NCBI RefSeq assembly: GCF_019396385.1
Contig: NZ_JAHKRN010000002.1
Coordinates: 186,001-250,000 of the forward strand
Origin: Nonomuraea harbinensis
GTDB taxonomy: Bacteria; Actinomycetota; Actinomycetes; Streptosporangiales; Streptosporangiaceae
Reading direction: 5' to 3'
Length of the DNA stretch: 64,000 nucleotides
A program made the translations under genes and the position numbers. The notes beneath the pieces are model-generated. The model saw only the letters and a list, made by a program, of their open reading frames with translations, searched no databases and was not told the origin of the DNA. Positions 23,484-32,319 of this stretch are shown here, piece after piece; position 1 is the first letter of the stretch; every line of letters begins with the position of its first letter.

Positions 23484-24335
23484 ATGGCCGAGATCGTGTG
23501 GGACAGGACGATCCTGTTCCTGTTTCCGCCCGACGCGTTGATGCGGCATCTCGTCACTCCGGTCCTGGAACGGCTGGAGGAGCACGGGTTCGAGCCGACT
23601 CGCTACGAGGTGCTGTGGCACCGGCCGCCCGGGCAGGACGCCTTCCAGGAAACCAAGATCACTTCCGTCTGGAAGGCCTACTTCTACCGGCAGGTCGACG
23701 TGGTGTTCGATCTCGGGCCGAGCCTCGCCCTGCTGGTAGAGGACAGGTCGTCCGCGCCGGAGCCGCACCGGCGGCTGCGTGCCCTGAAGGGCGCCAGCGA
23801 CCCGGCGGCGGCCGAGCCCGGCACGATCAGGCGTGACCTGCGCGGCGTCAACGTGCTGCTGGACCTGGTGCACAGCTCCGACAGCCCGGAGGATTCCCGG
23901 CACGAGGCCGGGATCTTCATGGGCGAGGGCCACGGCACGGCGCTCCACGGCGACCAGGGGCCGCTCCGCGACCTGGTGGCGCTCCTGGAGGCCGGTGTGC
24001 CGCGCGAGAGCAGGGAGTTCGACGACGTGCGCGCCGGGTTGCGCTCGCGGGTCGTGGCCGCGCTCTGGCACGAGCTCGACGACGGGGCGCGCAAGCTGGC
24101 CCCCGAGCTGGCCGTGTCGGCCAGGGACGGCGCGGGCGCCGAGCTCGCCGCGCTGCTCCCCGCCGGCCATCCGCTGGCCGAGCTCCTGGCCTGCGAGTTC
24201 CTGCCGGAAGGCGAGCGTCTCGACCTGCGGCGGGCGGCGGCCAAGCTGGCGGTCCACGGGGTGTCGATGGACCGATGGGAGCACGCGGTGCTGCAGACGT
24301 CGATGCTGTTCCCGCCGCTGCGCCGCTGGCAGTGA
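23484..24335 (+). CDS. Nucleoside-diphosphate-kinase-like protein with C-terminal extension
   Basis: Residues 5-147 follow the NDK fold: DRTILFLFPPDAL matches the usual ERTLxxxKPDAV strand, ASDPAAAEPGTIRRDL matches the NPxxxxPGTIRGDF loop, and LVHSSDSPEDSRHEAGIF matches NxxHGSDSxESAxxEIxxFF, so the phospho-accepting histidine (His130) is kept. The phosphate-contacting Lys of the first motif is replaced by Phe, which suggests changed chemistry. Residues 148-283 are an extension of unknown fold. Ordinary NDKs are 135-150 residues. Its place right after the micro-ORFs suggests phosphoryl or nucleotidyl transfer to a peptide rather than nucleotide housekeeping; that is inference. Confidence 0.75.
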   Translation: MAEIVWDRTILFLFPPDALMRHLVTPVLERLEEHGFEPTRYEVLWHRPPGQDAFQETKITSVWKAYFYRQVDVVFDLGPSLALLVEDRSSAPEPHRRLRALKGASDPAAAEPGTIRRDLRGVNVLLDLVHSSDSPEDSRHEAGIFMGEGHGTALHGDQGPLRDLVALLEAGVPRESREFDDVRAGLRSRVVAALWHELDDGARKLAPELAVSARDGAGAELAALLPAGHPLAELLACEFLPEGERLDLRRAAAKLAVHGVSMDRWEHAVLQTSMLFPPLRRWQ

Positions 24336-24340
24336 GCCCG

Positions 24341-25372
24341 TCACGGCGACAGCGTGGTCGTCCTGGCGCTCCACTCGATCAGCGGCTTGAGCTCCGGGTC
24401 CAGCGCCAGCACCCAGATCGGCAGCTCGACGGCCCGGCATCCCCGTGACAGCTTCGCCCGCCAGGCACCGTGCCCGTAGTGCAGGCGGCTGACCCCGGCC
24501 TCGGCGGCGTGGCGGGCCGGCTCGTAGAAGGCGGTCGCGAAGTACGTGTGCCGCGCCTCGTGGAGGTCGTACGCCATGGCCGTGCTCACGCAGTACCAGG
24601 TGCCCCTGTGGGGGACGAAGAGCCCGTATCCCACGAGCCGCTCGCCGAGCTCCGCGCCGAACAGCAGCGCGCCGCCCGAGCAGAGCGCCCGCAGACGGCG
24701 GGCCACGGCCGCCGGATCGGGGCTGCCGCCATATTTCCGGGAATGTCCGCACTTCAGTTCGACCATCCCCGGCACAGGCCGTCCGATCTCGGTCATACGG
24801 AGCCGCACCCCCGCCTCCGCCAGCCGCCGCGTCTCCCGCCGCGCCTCCTTCGCCCGGCGCGCCGGCAAGGGCGTGCCCGGGGTGAGTTCGCACGAGTACG
24901 ACATCGGCATCCCGGTGAAGCCCTGCCCGCCGAGCGCCCGCTCCAGCGCCGGCCCCCGCGTGTACAGGAACGCCACCGCCCGCAGCCCGCGTGCCCGCGC
25001 CCAGACGACGATCTCGGACACCAGGGTCTCCACCGCCGCGGCGTCGTCCCCGGCCGGGCCGAGCGCGTGACACTCGTACCCGGGCAGCATGACCACCAGG
25101 TGCGGCGTGCATCCGGGCCAGGCCGCCCGCCGGGCCCGCGCCGCCCTGGTGGCCGCGCTCAGCGGCAGCTTCGGGGTGTCCGCCGTCAGCAGGTGCCCGA
25201 GGTCGAACACCTCGCCCGGACACGGCCGCTCAGCGACGGTCCCGTGCAGGATCGCCCCGCCCAGCTCGAAGGTGTACGGCGAGCCGGGCACCCGCCCGCC
25301 CATGGCGGCCAGCCAGCGGCCGGCGCTGAACAGCGGTCCCTCGGCCGGGAGCAGCCCGGCGGTCACCCGCAT
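24341..25372 (-). CDS. FemAB/GNAT-like acyltransferase, copy 1
   Basis: The 343-residue product has two halves. The C-terminal part (about 200-330) looks like a GNAT fold: GALLFGAELGERLVGYGLFVP followed by TWYCVSTAMAYDLHEARHTYF and a terminal LHYGHGAWRAKLSRGC. The N-terminal half is a second, more diverged copy of the fold with few recognisable motifs. FemAB-like proteins move aminoacyl groups from tRNA, and other members use acyl-CoA. It is read opposite to the surrounding operons, in one unit with copy 2 (stop of copy 2 and start of this gene share a base, TGATG). Only 5 nt separate its stop from the stop of the NDK-like gene. Confidence 0.7.
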   Translation of the reverse strand: MRVTAGLLPAEGPLFSAGRWLAAMGGRVPGSPYTFELGGAILHGTVAERPCPGEVFDLGHLLTADTPKLPLSAATRAARARRAAWPGCTPHLVVMLPGYECHALGPAGDDAAAVETLVSEIVVWARARGLRAVAFLYTRGPALERALGGQGFTGMPMSYSCELTPGTPLPARRAKEARRETRRLAEAGVRLRMTEIGRPVPGMVELKCGHSRKYGGSPDPAAVARRLRALCSGGALLFGAELGERLVGYGLFVPHRGTWYCVSTAMAYDLHEARHTYFATAFYEPARHAAEAGVSRLHYGHGAWRAKLSRGCRAVELPIWVLALDPELKPLIEWSARTTTLSP

Positions 25373-26367
25373 CAGACCTTCACCAGGCACGCGTCGAGCC
25401 CGAGCCGGCTCAGCCCGTGCCTGAGCTTGAACCGCGGGTTGCCCCGCCCGCCCTCCAGGACCTCGCATCCCTCGCGCACGGCCTGCTCGGCGGTCGCGGC
25501 GTGCAGGAGCGCATACGGGCTGAACCCGCCCGTCACGTCGTAGTCCACCCCGCACGCCCAGGCGTGGAAGCGGCGGCCGTCGCGCAGCGCGATCCCGGCG
25601 GCGACGAGCCGCTCCTCCTGGCGGATCTCGATGGCGAGCGCCAGGTCGCCCAGCCCGGTGACGAAGCCGGCGAACAGCTCGGGCGGGTAGAAGCCGCCGG
25701 TGCCGTGCCTGGCCGCGGTCCTGGCGCACAGCCGCCCGATCTCCATGAGGTCCGCCTCGCCCGCGATCCCGACCCGCTGCCACACGCCGGACTCCTCCGC
25801 TCTGCGCCGGCCCCGGCGCAGGTTGGCGCGCGCCTTCCGGGTGGCGTGGACGAAGGGGTGCGGCAGTCCGCGCAGGTCGAGACGGAAACGGTCCTCGATG
25901 TGCTCGGCGGAAAAGCCCAGCTCCACGAGACCGGCGCGGAGCGGCGAGTCGTGCGCGACGTTGACGAAGCCGTACCAGTCGGCCTCCAGCTCCAGGGCCA
26001 GGCCGCGCATCGCGTCGGCCACGGCCTCCAGCGCCGGCGCGCCGGGCAGCCAGGCGTCGTAACAGTGCCAGACGTGGCTCAGCAGCCCGCGCTCCGCGCC
26101 GGTCACCGGGTAGCGGGCACGCAGCTGGCCCAGGGGGTCCAGCCCGTCCATCAGCGAGACGGGAAGCACCGCGACCGGACGCCCGCCCTCGCGCACCACC
26201 AAATAGCGGAATGACTGCACGGCCGCCAGCGGATGACGGGCGTAGGACCGCAAATAGCGATGCCGATAGAAAACCGGCGCCCCGCAGGACGAGACAATCG
26301 CATCCCATTCCGCGCCGTCAAGGGCGTCGATTGACGTGAAGATGCCAATTTCCAGGCTGTCGCTCAT
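25372..26367 (-). CDS. FemAB/GNAT-like acyltransferase, copy 2
   Basis: The 331-residue product begins with a typical GNAT_6/FemAB opening (SIDALDGAEWDAIV, FYRHRYLRSYARHPLA, FRYLVVREGGRPVAVLPV). The C-terminal half has EIRQEERLVAAGIALRDGRRFHAW, then YALLHAATAEQAVREGCEVLEGGRGNPRFK, the tail that closes the acyl-binding cleft in this family. It is the first gene of a two-gene minus-strand unit and diverges from the ThiS/PP-loop gene across about 60 nt. The two copies differ strongly, so they probably act on different substrates. Acceptor and donor are unknown. Confidence 0.75.
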   Translation of the reverse strand: MSDSLEIGIFTSIDALDGAEWDAIVSSCGAPVFYRHRYLRSYARHPLAAVQSFRYLVVREGGRPVAVLPVSLMDGLDPLGQLRARYPVTGAERGLLSHVWHCYDAWLPGAPALEAVADAMRGLALELEADWYGFVNVAHDSPLRAGLVELGFSAEHIEDRFRLDLRGLPHPFVHATRKARANLRRGRRRAEESGVWQRVGIAGEADLMEIGRLCARTAARHGTGGFYPPELFAGFVTGLGDLALAIEIRQEERLVAAGIALRDGRRFHAWACGVDYDVTGGFSPYALLHAATAEQAVREGCEVLEGGRGNPRFKLRHGLSRLGLDACLVKV

Positions 26368-26427
26368 GTCGCCCTTTCGCCGACTGTAGAAACGATATTA
26401 AGCACAATGAACAGCGAGGAGAAAGCC

Positions 26428-27633
26428 GTGGCCCAAGTCGTCTTCCATAACAAGGTGGGCGGTTCCGAAACTCTGGAGGCCGCCGCCGGCCGGCCGCTCA
26501 CGGAGGTCCTGACCGCCCACGGCATCCCCGTCAACGCGGTCATCACCACCCGCAACGGGAAGATCGTCCCCGAGGAGACGACGATCGTCGGCGAGCACGA
26601 CGTCATCGAACTGCGCCAGGTGCGCCACTACGACCTCGACGTCACCCGCCGGCCCGCGACCACGGTGTACGGCACGCCCGACCCGATCTACACCAAGTCC
26701 ATCCTGTTCGACACCATGGGCCGCCTGGAGCGGCGCGTGGAGCAGTTCGACGAGGAGAGCTTCGTCCGCTACGTCGAGGAGACCTTCGTCCAGAGCGTGC
26801 TCGGCCACGGCGTGCTCCAGGCGGACGACAACGTGGTCATCGGCCTGTCGGGCGGCCGCGACAGCGTCGCCTTCCTGAAGCTGCTCGAACGCACCAGGCA
26901 CCGGCTGCCCGCCTTCACGATGACCTCGGTGACGATCACCGGCCTGCCCGACTGGGAGGAGCCGGCCACCTTCGCCGCCGCCCGCGCCTCGGCCGAAGGG
27001 CTCGGCATCGACCAGGTCATCGTCGACGCCTCCGACATCGAGCGGGTCTTCAAGCTCCGCCGCCCCTTCGTGGAGGCGATGAACGAGGTGGTCGGCGGCG
27101 ACCGGAGCCACCTGAACATGGTCGTGGGCCACCAGGTGCTGCGGCGCATGCTGGAGGACCACGCCCAGCGGATCGGCGCCGGGACGGTCGCGTTCGGGTT
27201 CAACGGCGACGACCTGGTGGCCAGCATGGTCACGTGGCTCACCAGCGGCTTCCGGATGGGCGGCATCCCGGTCAGGCAGATCGGCGGGATGCGCTACGTC
27301 TTCCCGCTCTACCGCATCCCGAAGAAGGAGCTGACGATCTACCTGGAACTGGTGGCTCCCGAGCTGAACCGCCAGGGCACCCCGGGCCGCTTCACCACCG
27401 GCCCGCAGGAGCGCTCGATGGCCTACGCCATGGCCGACCACCTGTACGGCCTGTGGCCCGGCATCGACTACTACCTGTTCGAGTCGTTCTCCACCATGCA
27501 GCGCTACATGTTCCCGCTGGTCGAAGAGAAGTGCCGGGTCTGCGAAGGCGTCTACGTGGCTCAGGAGGGCGTGCGCAATCCCGTCGACATCTGCGACGTG
27601 TGCGACTTCTTCGCGCGCCAGGAGTACGCGTGA
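26428..27633 (+). CDS. ThiS/MoaD-like domain fused to a PP-loop ATPase with C-terminal zinc motifs
   Basis: Residues 1-75 look like a ubiquitin-fold sulfur carrier (LEAAAGRPLTEVLTAHG, GKIVPEETTIVGEHDVIELRQV) but lack the terminal Gly-Gly needed for a thiocarboxylate. The rest is a TtuA/TilS-like adenylating enzyme: PP-loop SGGRDS at 141-146, then CRVC and CDVC near the end as a zinc-binding pair. TtuA/NcsA enzymes thiolate tRNA; cluster-borne relatives insert sulfur into small molecules or peptides. A length of 401 residues is one TtuA plus one carrier domain. GTG 26428 is chosen because GAGGAG lies 6 nt upstream; ATG 26407 has no site. It could activate a carboxyl or amide group as an AMP ester and transfer S or N. 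That activity is inference. Confidence 0.8.
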   Translation: MAQVVFHNKVGGSETLEAAAGRPLTEVLTAHGIPVNAVITTRNGKIVPEETTIVGEHDVIELRQVRHYDLDVTRRPATTVYGTPDPIYTKSILFDTMGRLERRVEQFDEESFVRYVEETFVQSVLGHGVLQADDNVVIGLSGGRDSVAFLKLLERTRHRLPAFTMTSVTITGLPDWEEPATFAAARASAEGLGIDQVIVDASDIERVFKLRRPFVEAMNEVVGGDRSHLNMVVGHQVLRRMLEDHAQRIGAGTVAFGFNGDDLVASMVTWLTSGFRMGGIPVRQIGGMRYVFPLYRIPKKELTIYLELVAPELNRQGTPGRFTTGPQERSMAYAMADHLYGLWPGIDYYLFESFSTMQRYMFPLVEEKCRVCEGVYVAQEGVRNPVDICDVCDFFARQEYA

Positions 27634-29339
27634 CCCGTTGGTACGCCGAGTACTTCACCGCCGACTACTGGAGCTTCGCCCGGCACGAGTACACCAGGGA
27701 GCGCACCGCCGCGGAGACCGCCTACCTGCTGCAGGTCCTGGGCGAGCACGCGCCGGGACGGCGGCTGCTCGACCTCGGGTGCGGCACCGGCCGGCACGCC
27801 GTCGAGCTGGCCCGCCACGGCTACCGGGTGACCGGGGTCGACGTGTGCGCGTGGGCTCTGGAGCAGGCCAGGTCGGCGGCCGCCCGGGAGGGCGTGCGGG
27901 TCGGCCTGATCGAGGGCGACCTGCTGGAGCGGGTCGAGCTGCCGGAGGCCGACGCGGCGATCTGCGTGCAGGCCTTCGGCTGGGGACGGGACGACGAGCA
28001 GCTCGCCCTGCTGCGGCGGGTGCGTGAGCGCCTGGTGCCGAGCGGGCTGCTGGTTCTCGACCACTCGAACGTCGCGGCCATCCTGAGCCGGTACCGGGCC
28101 CGCGACCGCTTCGAAGCGGCCGGCGACACCTTCGACTTCCTGCGTTCCTACGACCCGCTGGACGGCCGGAGCCGCGGCGAGCTGCGCGTGGCGCACGCCG
28201 ACGGCCGCGTCGCCGTGCTCCGCGACGACGTCAGGCTCTACCTGCCGAGCGAGGTCGTGTCGCTGGTGCGGGCGGCGGGCTTCGAGCTGGTACGGGCCGA
28301 CGCCGGCTTCACCGCCGGCGCCGCCGTCCAGCCGGAGACCCGCTACGTCCAGATCCTCGCCGTCGCGGCGCCGCGCCCCCGTCCCGCCGTGCTCGGTCAC
28401 CGGGGCCGCGGCGCCGAGGTGGACCTGCGATGGGCGCCCGACGAGATCGACTTCGTACGGGACGCGATCGACGACGCCTGGGCCGCCGTCGGCGATCCCC
28501 GGGAACCCGCCCGCGCCTACTCCCTGGACGACCCGTACGGCTCGGGGAGCGCCGCCCCGGTGCTCGCCCGCCACTTCGGCGTGCCGCTCGACCCCGGCCA
28601 GGTGGTGACGGGGGCGGGCACCACCGGGCTGCTCCACGCGCTGGCCGGGCCCGGCAGGCTGCTGCACACCGCGTACGCCCACCCCGACCTGCCCGCCTGG
28701 TCCGCGCAGCGCGGCGCGGAGCTGCGCGTGTACACGCCCGGACAGGACGTGGCGGGCGAACGGCCGACGACCGTCCTGCTGGAACGGCCCGGCGTGCGCG
28801 GCGACGTGCTGCCGCTGGAGCAGGTGGCGGAGCTGGCCGAGGCCGCCGCCGCCGCGGGCGGGGTGCTCGTCGTCGACGAGGCCTGCGCCAACTACCTCGG
28901 CCCCCGGGCCAGCGCGGTGCCGCTGACCACCCGGGTGCCCGGCCTGGTCGTGCTGCGCAGCCTGTCGAAGGGCTACTGCTGCGGCGGGCTGCGCGCGGGC
29001 TTCGCGATGTGCTCCCCTGACGTGGCGCGCGCGGTCCGCCAGGCGGTGCCGCCTCTGGGGATGTCGGCGTTGTCGCTGGAGGTGGCGCTGCGGCTGCTCG
29101 ACCAGGGCGACGTGCTGGCCCCGCTGCGGCAGGCCGTCGCGGCGGCCAAGCCGGAGCTGGTGGAGATGTTGAGCGGGCTCGGCTGCCGGGTGGAACCAGG
29201 GCATCCCGCGCTGCCCTGGGTGGTGACCGAGGACGAGCTGCCGCCGTGGCTGGCCGGGCGGCGGTTGCCGGGCCTGACCCGGGTCAGCGTGCCGCTCTCG
29301 GCCGTCCGCCGCGCCGCGCTCCGCCGGGCCGCGGCATGA
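27630..29339 (+). CDS. Methyltransferase-PLP aminotransferase fusion protein
   Basis: The 569-residue product joins two enzymes. Residues 1-245 are a class I methyltransferase (RLLDLGCGTGRHAVELA, TGVDVCAWAL, DAAICVQAFGWG). Residues 265-569 resemble fold-type I aminotransferases of the HisC/CobD kind: VVTGAGTTGLLHALAG, VLLERPGVRGDVLP, GVLVVDEACANYLG, and the PLP-lysine region LRSLSKGYCCGGLRAGFA. It would methylate a keto acid or amino acid and (de)aminate it, or act at two steps of one pathway. GTG 27630 overlaps the previous stop (GTGA) and its own stop overlaps the next ATG (ATGA), so it is tightly coupled to the PP-loop and M28 genes. Which amino acid it makes is unknown. Confidence 0.83.
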   Translation: MTRWYAEYFTADYWSFARHEYTRERTAAETAYLLQVLGEHAPGRRLLDLGCGTGRHAVELARHGYRVTGVDVCAWALEQARSAAAREGVRVGLIEGDLLERVELPEADAAICVQAFGWGRDDEQLALLRRVRERLVPSGLLVLDHSNVAAILSRYRARDRFEAAGDTFDFLRSYDPLDGRSRGELRVAHADGRVAVLRDDVRLYLPSEVVSLVRAAGFELVRADAGFTAGAAVQPETRYVQILAVAAPRPRPAVLGHRGRGAEVDLRWAPDEIDFVRDAIDDAWAAVGDPREPARAYSLDDPYGSGSAAPVLARHFGVPLDPGQVVTGAGTTGLLHALAGPGRLLHTAYAHPDLPAWSAQRGAELRVYTPGQDVAGERPTTVLLERPGVRGDVLPLEQVAELAEAAAAAGGVLVVDEACANYLGPRASAVPLTTRVPGLVVLRSLSKGYCCGGLRAGFAMCSPDVARAVRQAVPPLGMSALSLEVALRLLDQGDVLAPLRQAVAAAKPELVEMLSGLGCRVEPGHPALPWVVTEDELPPWLAGRRLPGLTRVSVPLSAVRRAALRRAAA

Positions 29340-31108
29340 GGACCGTGGGCGACGCCGTACAGGATGCGTTCGACCGTTGCGACGTGCGGCGGGCGGTCGA
29401 GGACGTCGCGGAGCTGGCCGCGTTCGACCGATACCAGGCGTCCGACGGGATCCGCGCGGCCGCCGAGTACGTCGCCGGCCGGGCGGAGCGGGCGGGCCTG
29501 AGCGACGTGCGGCTCCTGGAGTTCCCCGCCGACGGCGCCAGGCGCTGGTGGAGCTTCCGCGCCCCGCTCTCCTGGACCCCGGTGCGGGCCGCGATCGACG
29601 ACGTCGTGCGCTACCCGGAGCAGCCGTTCGCGCTGGCGGCGGGTTCGGCGGCGACCCCGCCCGGCGGCGTCACCGTCACCGTGGCGCCTCTGGCGGACGC
29701 CGGTGAGGGCGCGCTGGCCGTACACGACGACGACCCCGGCACGCCGGTGCCCGTCGCGATCGCGCGGGCCGCGAGCGCCGGGGCGTTCGGCCTGGTCACC
29801 GACCGCCTGCCCGGCCCCGGCAGGGTCGAGCTGCCGGCCGGGAGCGGCCTGGCCGCCTTCAGCGTCACCCCTGAGCAGGCGGCCGAGCTGCTGCGGCGGG
29901 GCCGGGTCCGGGTCGAGGTCGAGACGCACCGGCGGGCGGCCATGCCCGTCGTCACCGGGCTGCTGCCCGGGACGGGGCCGGAGGAGGTGCTGCTCTCGGC
30001 GCACCTGTGCCATCCGCGCCCGAGCGTCAACGACAACGCCTCGGGGGCCGCCGCGCTGCTGAGCGTGGCCAGGATGCTCGCGGGGCGGCGGGGGAGGCGC
30101 GGCATCAGGTTCGTCTGGGGTCCCGAGTTCACCGGGATGGCCGCCTACCTGCACGACGTCGCCGCCCGCCCGCCGGTGGCCGCCGTGAACGTGGACATGG
30201 CGGGGCAGGACCAGCGCCGGTGCGGCGGGCCGCTCATCGTCGAGCGCAGCCCCGACCACCTGCCCGGCTTCGTCAACGCGCTCACCGAGCACGTCGTGGC
30301 GGCGCTGCCGCAGGCCGCGCGCTCCTACTCGGGTGCGGTGGCCTGCGACACCTGGGCCTGGCGTGCCACGCCGTTCGTCGGGGCCTCCGACCACAGCCTG
30401 CTCGTGGACGCCTCCATCGGCTGCCCGACGGTGTCGCTCGGGCACTGGCCCGACCGGTTCAACCACAGCGCCGCCGACACGCTCGACAAGCTCGACCCGG
30501 CGGAGCTGCGCCGTACGGCCACGGTCGCGGGCGCGGTCGCGGCGGTGCTGGCCGGGCTCGCGGGCGAGCGCGCCGAACTGGAGGACATCGCGGTGGGCTG
30601 GGGGGCGGCGCGGTTGCTCGGGTGCCGGCAGGGGTCACGGGCGCTGCTGCGGCACCGTACGGCCGTCGCCCTGGGCGCCCTGGACGGCGCGGAGGCGCTC
30701 CACGGCCGCGCGGGCGGCGGGGCACGCGCCTGGCTGACCGGCCTCGCAAATCACGTTGCCGCGCTCTCACCGGCCGGAGCGGGCGCCGCGCTGTCGCCGG
30801 CGGGTGAAAGCGGCGAGGTGTTCGCCGGGCCGGTGCTCAGTCGTGCCTGGGATGGGCCGTTCAACCTGCGCGGGCTGGCCGAGGCGGCGAGTCCCGCCGG
30901 GCGCGTGTGGCTGGATCGGCAGGCGGCGCGGGCCCGGGCCCGCTCCTACGCCCTCATGCTGGCCCTCGCCCACGGCATCGACGGCGCCAGAGACCGGGCG
31001 GCGCTCGCCGCCTACGCGGAGTGCGCGGCCGAGCTGCCGGTGCCGGAGGAGTTCGCGCACGAGTTCCTGGCCGTGCTCGTCGAGGCCGGCTGGGCGAAGG
31101 AGGGCTGA
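29336..31108 (+). CDS. M28/DUF4910-type aminopeptidase-like protein
   Basis: The 590-residue product carries a zinc aminopeptidase core: LSAHLCHPRPSVNDNASGAAALL (His223, His226, Asp233), FVWGPEFTGMAAYL with a catalytic-type glutamate, NVDMAGQ, and CPTVSLGHWPDRFNHSAADTLDKL with the last histidine ligand. The DUF4910 family shares this HxCHP...NDNASG layout. It has a short N-terminal helical part and a C-terminal helical tail (about 420-590) that the family often has. There is no signal peptide, so it acts in the cytoplasm, perhaps removing N-terminal residues from a ribosomal or NRPS peptide. Start and stop overlap both neighbours. Confidence 0.8.
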   Translation: MRTVGDAVQDAFDRCDVRRAVEDVAELAAFDRYQASDGIRAAAEYVAGRAERAGLSDVRLLEFPADGARRWWSFRAPLSWTPVRAAIDDVVRYPEQPFALAAGSAATPPGGVTVTVAPLADAGEGALAVHDDDPGTPVPVAIARAASAGAFGLVTDRLPGPGRVELPAGSGLAAFSVTPEQAAELLRRGRVRVEVETHRRAAMPVVTGLLPGTGPEEVLLSAHLCHPRPSVNDNASGAAALLSVARMLAGRRGRRGIRFVWGPEFTGMAAYLHDVAARPPVAAVNVDMAGQDQRRCGGPLIVERSPDHLPGFVNALTEHVVAALPQAARSYSGAVACDTWAWRATPFVGASDHSLLVDASIGCPTVSLGHWPDRFNHSAADTLDKLDPAELRRTATVAGAVAAVLAGLAGERAELEDIAVGWGAARLLGCRQGSRALLRHRTAVALGALDGAEALHGRAGGGARAWLTGLANHVAALSPAGAGAALSPAGESGEVFAGPVLSRAWDGPFNLRGLAEAASPAGRVWLDRQAARARARSYALMLALAHGIDGARDRAALAAYAECAAELPVPEEFAHEFLAVLVEAGWAKEG

Positions 31109-32319
31109 TGCGCGAGTTGCTGCGCGACCGCCGGTTCCTGCTGCTGTTCTTCGGTCAGACGGTGAACATGATCGGGGACCGGGCGCTCCTGGTGGTGCTG
31201 GGCATCTACGTCAAGGAGCTGACCGGCTCGGACACGATGGCCGGGGTGGTGTTCATCCTGCTGGCGGTGCCGTCGTTCTTCGCGCCGCTGACCGGGCTGC
31301 TCGTCGACAGGTTCCCGCGGCGCAAGGTCCTGATCGTCAACGACCTGCTGGCCGGGGCGCTGGTGCTCTGCCTGCTGCTCGTGCGGCATCCGGGCGATCT
31401 GTGGATCGTGTTCGCGGTCACGCTCGGCTACGGCTTCGCCAACCACGTCTTCAACGCGGCCAGGGGCGGACTGATCCACTCCATGGTCCCCGAGCGGCTG
31501 CTCGGCGACGCGAACGGGCTGCTCAGCTCACTCGGCCAGGGACTGCGGGTGCTCGGCCCGCTGATCGGCGCGGCGCTGTACGTGGCGCTGGGGCTGTCCG
31601 CGGTGGCGATCCTGGACACGGCGACGTTCCTGGTGTCGGTGCTGGTGCTGCTCATGCTCCGGCGGGCGCCCGACCTGGCCGCTCCGGCGCCGCGGGAGCC
31701 CGGCCGGTTCCGCGCCGATCTGCTGGCGGGGGTGCGCCACATCATGGGCGACCGGGAGCTGCGCGGCGGCGTGCTGGCGGTGGCCGCGGCGCTGTGCGCG
31801 GCGGGGCTGGTCAACCCGGCCATGTTCGCCGCCGTGGAGCAGGGGCTCGGCCGGCCGGCCGCGTTCGTCGGGGTCATCGCCGCTTTCCAGGGCGCGGGTT
31901 CGGTCGCCGGGGGCTTCGTCGTCGCCGTGCTCATCAGGCGGTACGGGGAGCATCGCGCGGCGGCTGTGGGCTTCGGGCTCAGCGCGGCGGGCCTGGCCCT
32001 GGTGATTCCCGCGACGGAGGTGACGATGTGCGCGAGCGGCGTTCTGGTGGGTCTTTCCATCCCGATTTTCATGGTGGCCACGACGACGCTCGTGCAGCGC
32101 CGTACCACGAGCGGTATGCAGGGCCGCGCGCTTACCGCAATGGACGCGATCATCGACCTGCCGTTCGTGTTGTCCATGGGGATCGGGGCGCTCGTCGTGG
32201 GGTTCCTCGATTTCCGGGTGATCTACGCGGCGGCGGCGGTGATTTTCGCCATGGTGACCGCGTCAGTGCTGGTGGGGCGAGGGTGGCGGATTGATGCCAA
32301 CCTGGCGAAAGTTGATTGA
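31108..32319 (+). CDS. MFS exporter
   Basis: The 403-residue membrane protein has about 12 hydrophobic segments and the MFS_3 (EntS/macrolide-efflux-like) features: FLLLFFGQTVNMIGDRALLV at the start and LVDRFPRRKVLIVNDLL as the loop 2-3 motif. It probably exports the product or protects the cell from it. Its ATG shares a base with the stop of the aminopeptidase gene (TGATG). It is the last gene of this operon: the stop codon lies in a small inverted repeat and a new promoter starts there. Confidence 0.88.
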   Translation: MRELLRDRRFLLLFFGQTVNMIGDRALLVVLGIYVKELTGSDTMAGVVFILLAVPSFFAPLTGLLVDRFPRRKVLIVNDLLAGALVLCLLLVRHPGDLWIVFAVTLGYGFANHVFNAARGGLIHSMVPERLLGDANGLLSSLGQGLRVLGPLIGAALYVALGLSAVAILDTATFLVSVLVLLMLRRAPDLAAPAPREPGRFRADLLAGVRHIMGDRELRGGVLAVAAALCAAGLVNPAMFAAVEQGLGRPAAFVGVIAAFQGAGSVAGGFVVAVLIRRYGEHRAAAVGFGLSAAGLALVIPATEVTMCASGVLVGLSIPIFMVATTTLVQRRTTSGMQGRALTAMDAIIDLPFVLSMGIGALVVGFLDFRVIYAAAAVIFAMVTASVLVGRGWRIDANLAKVD

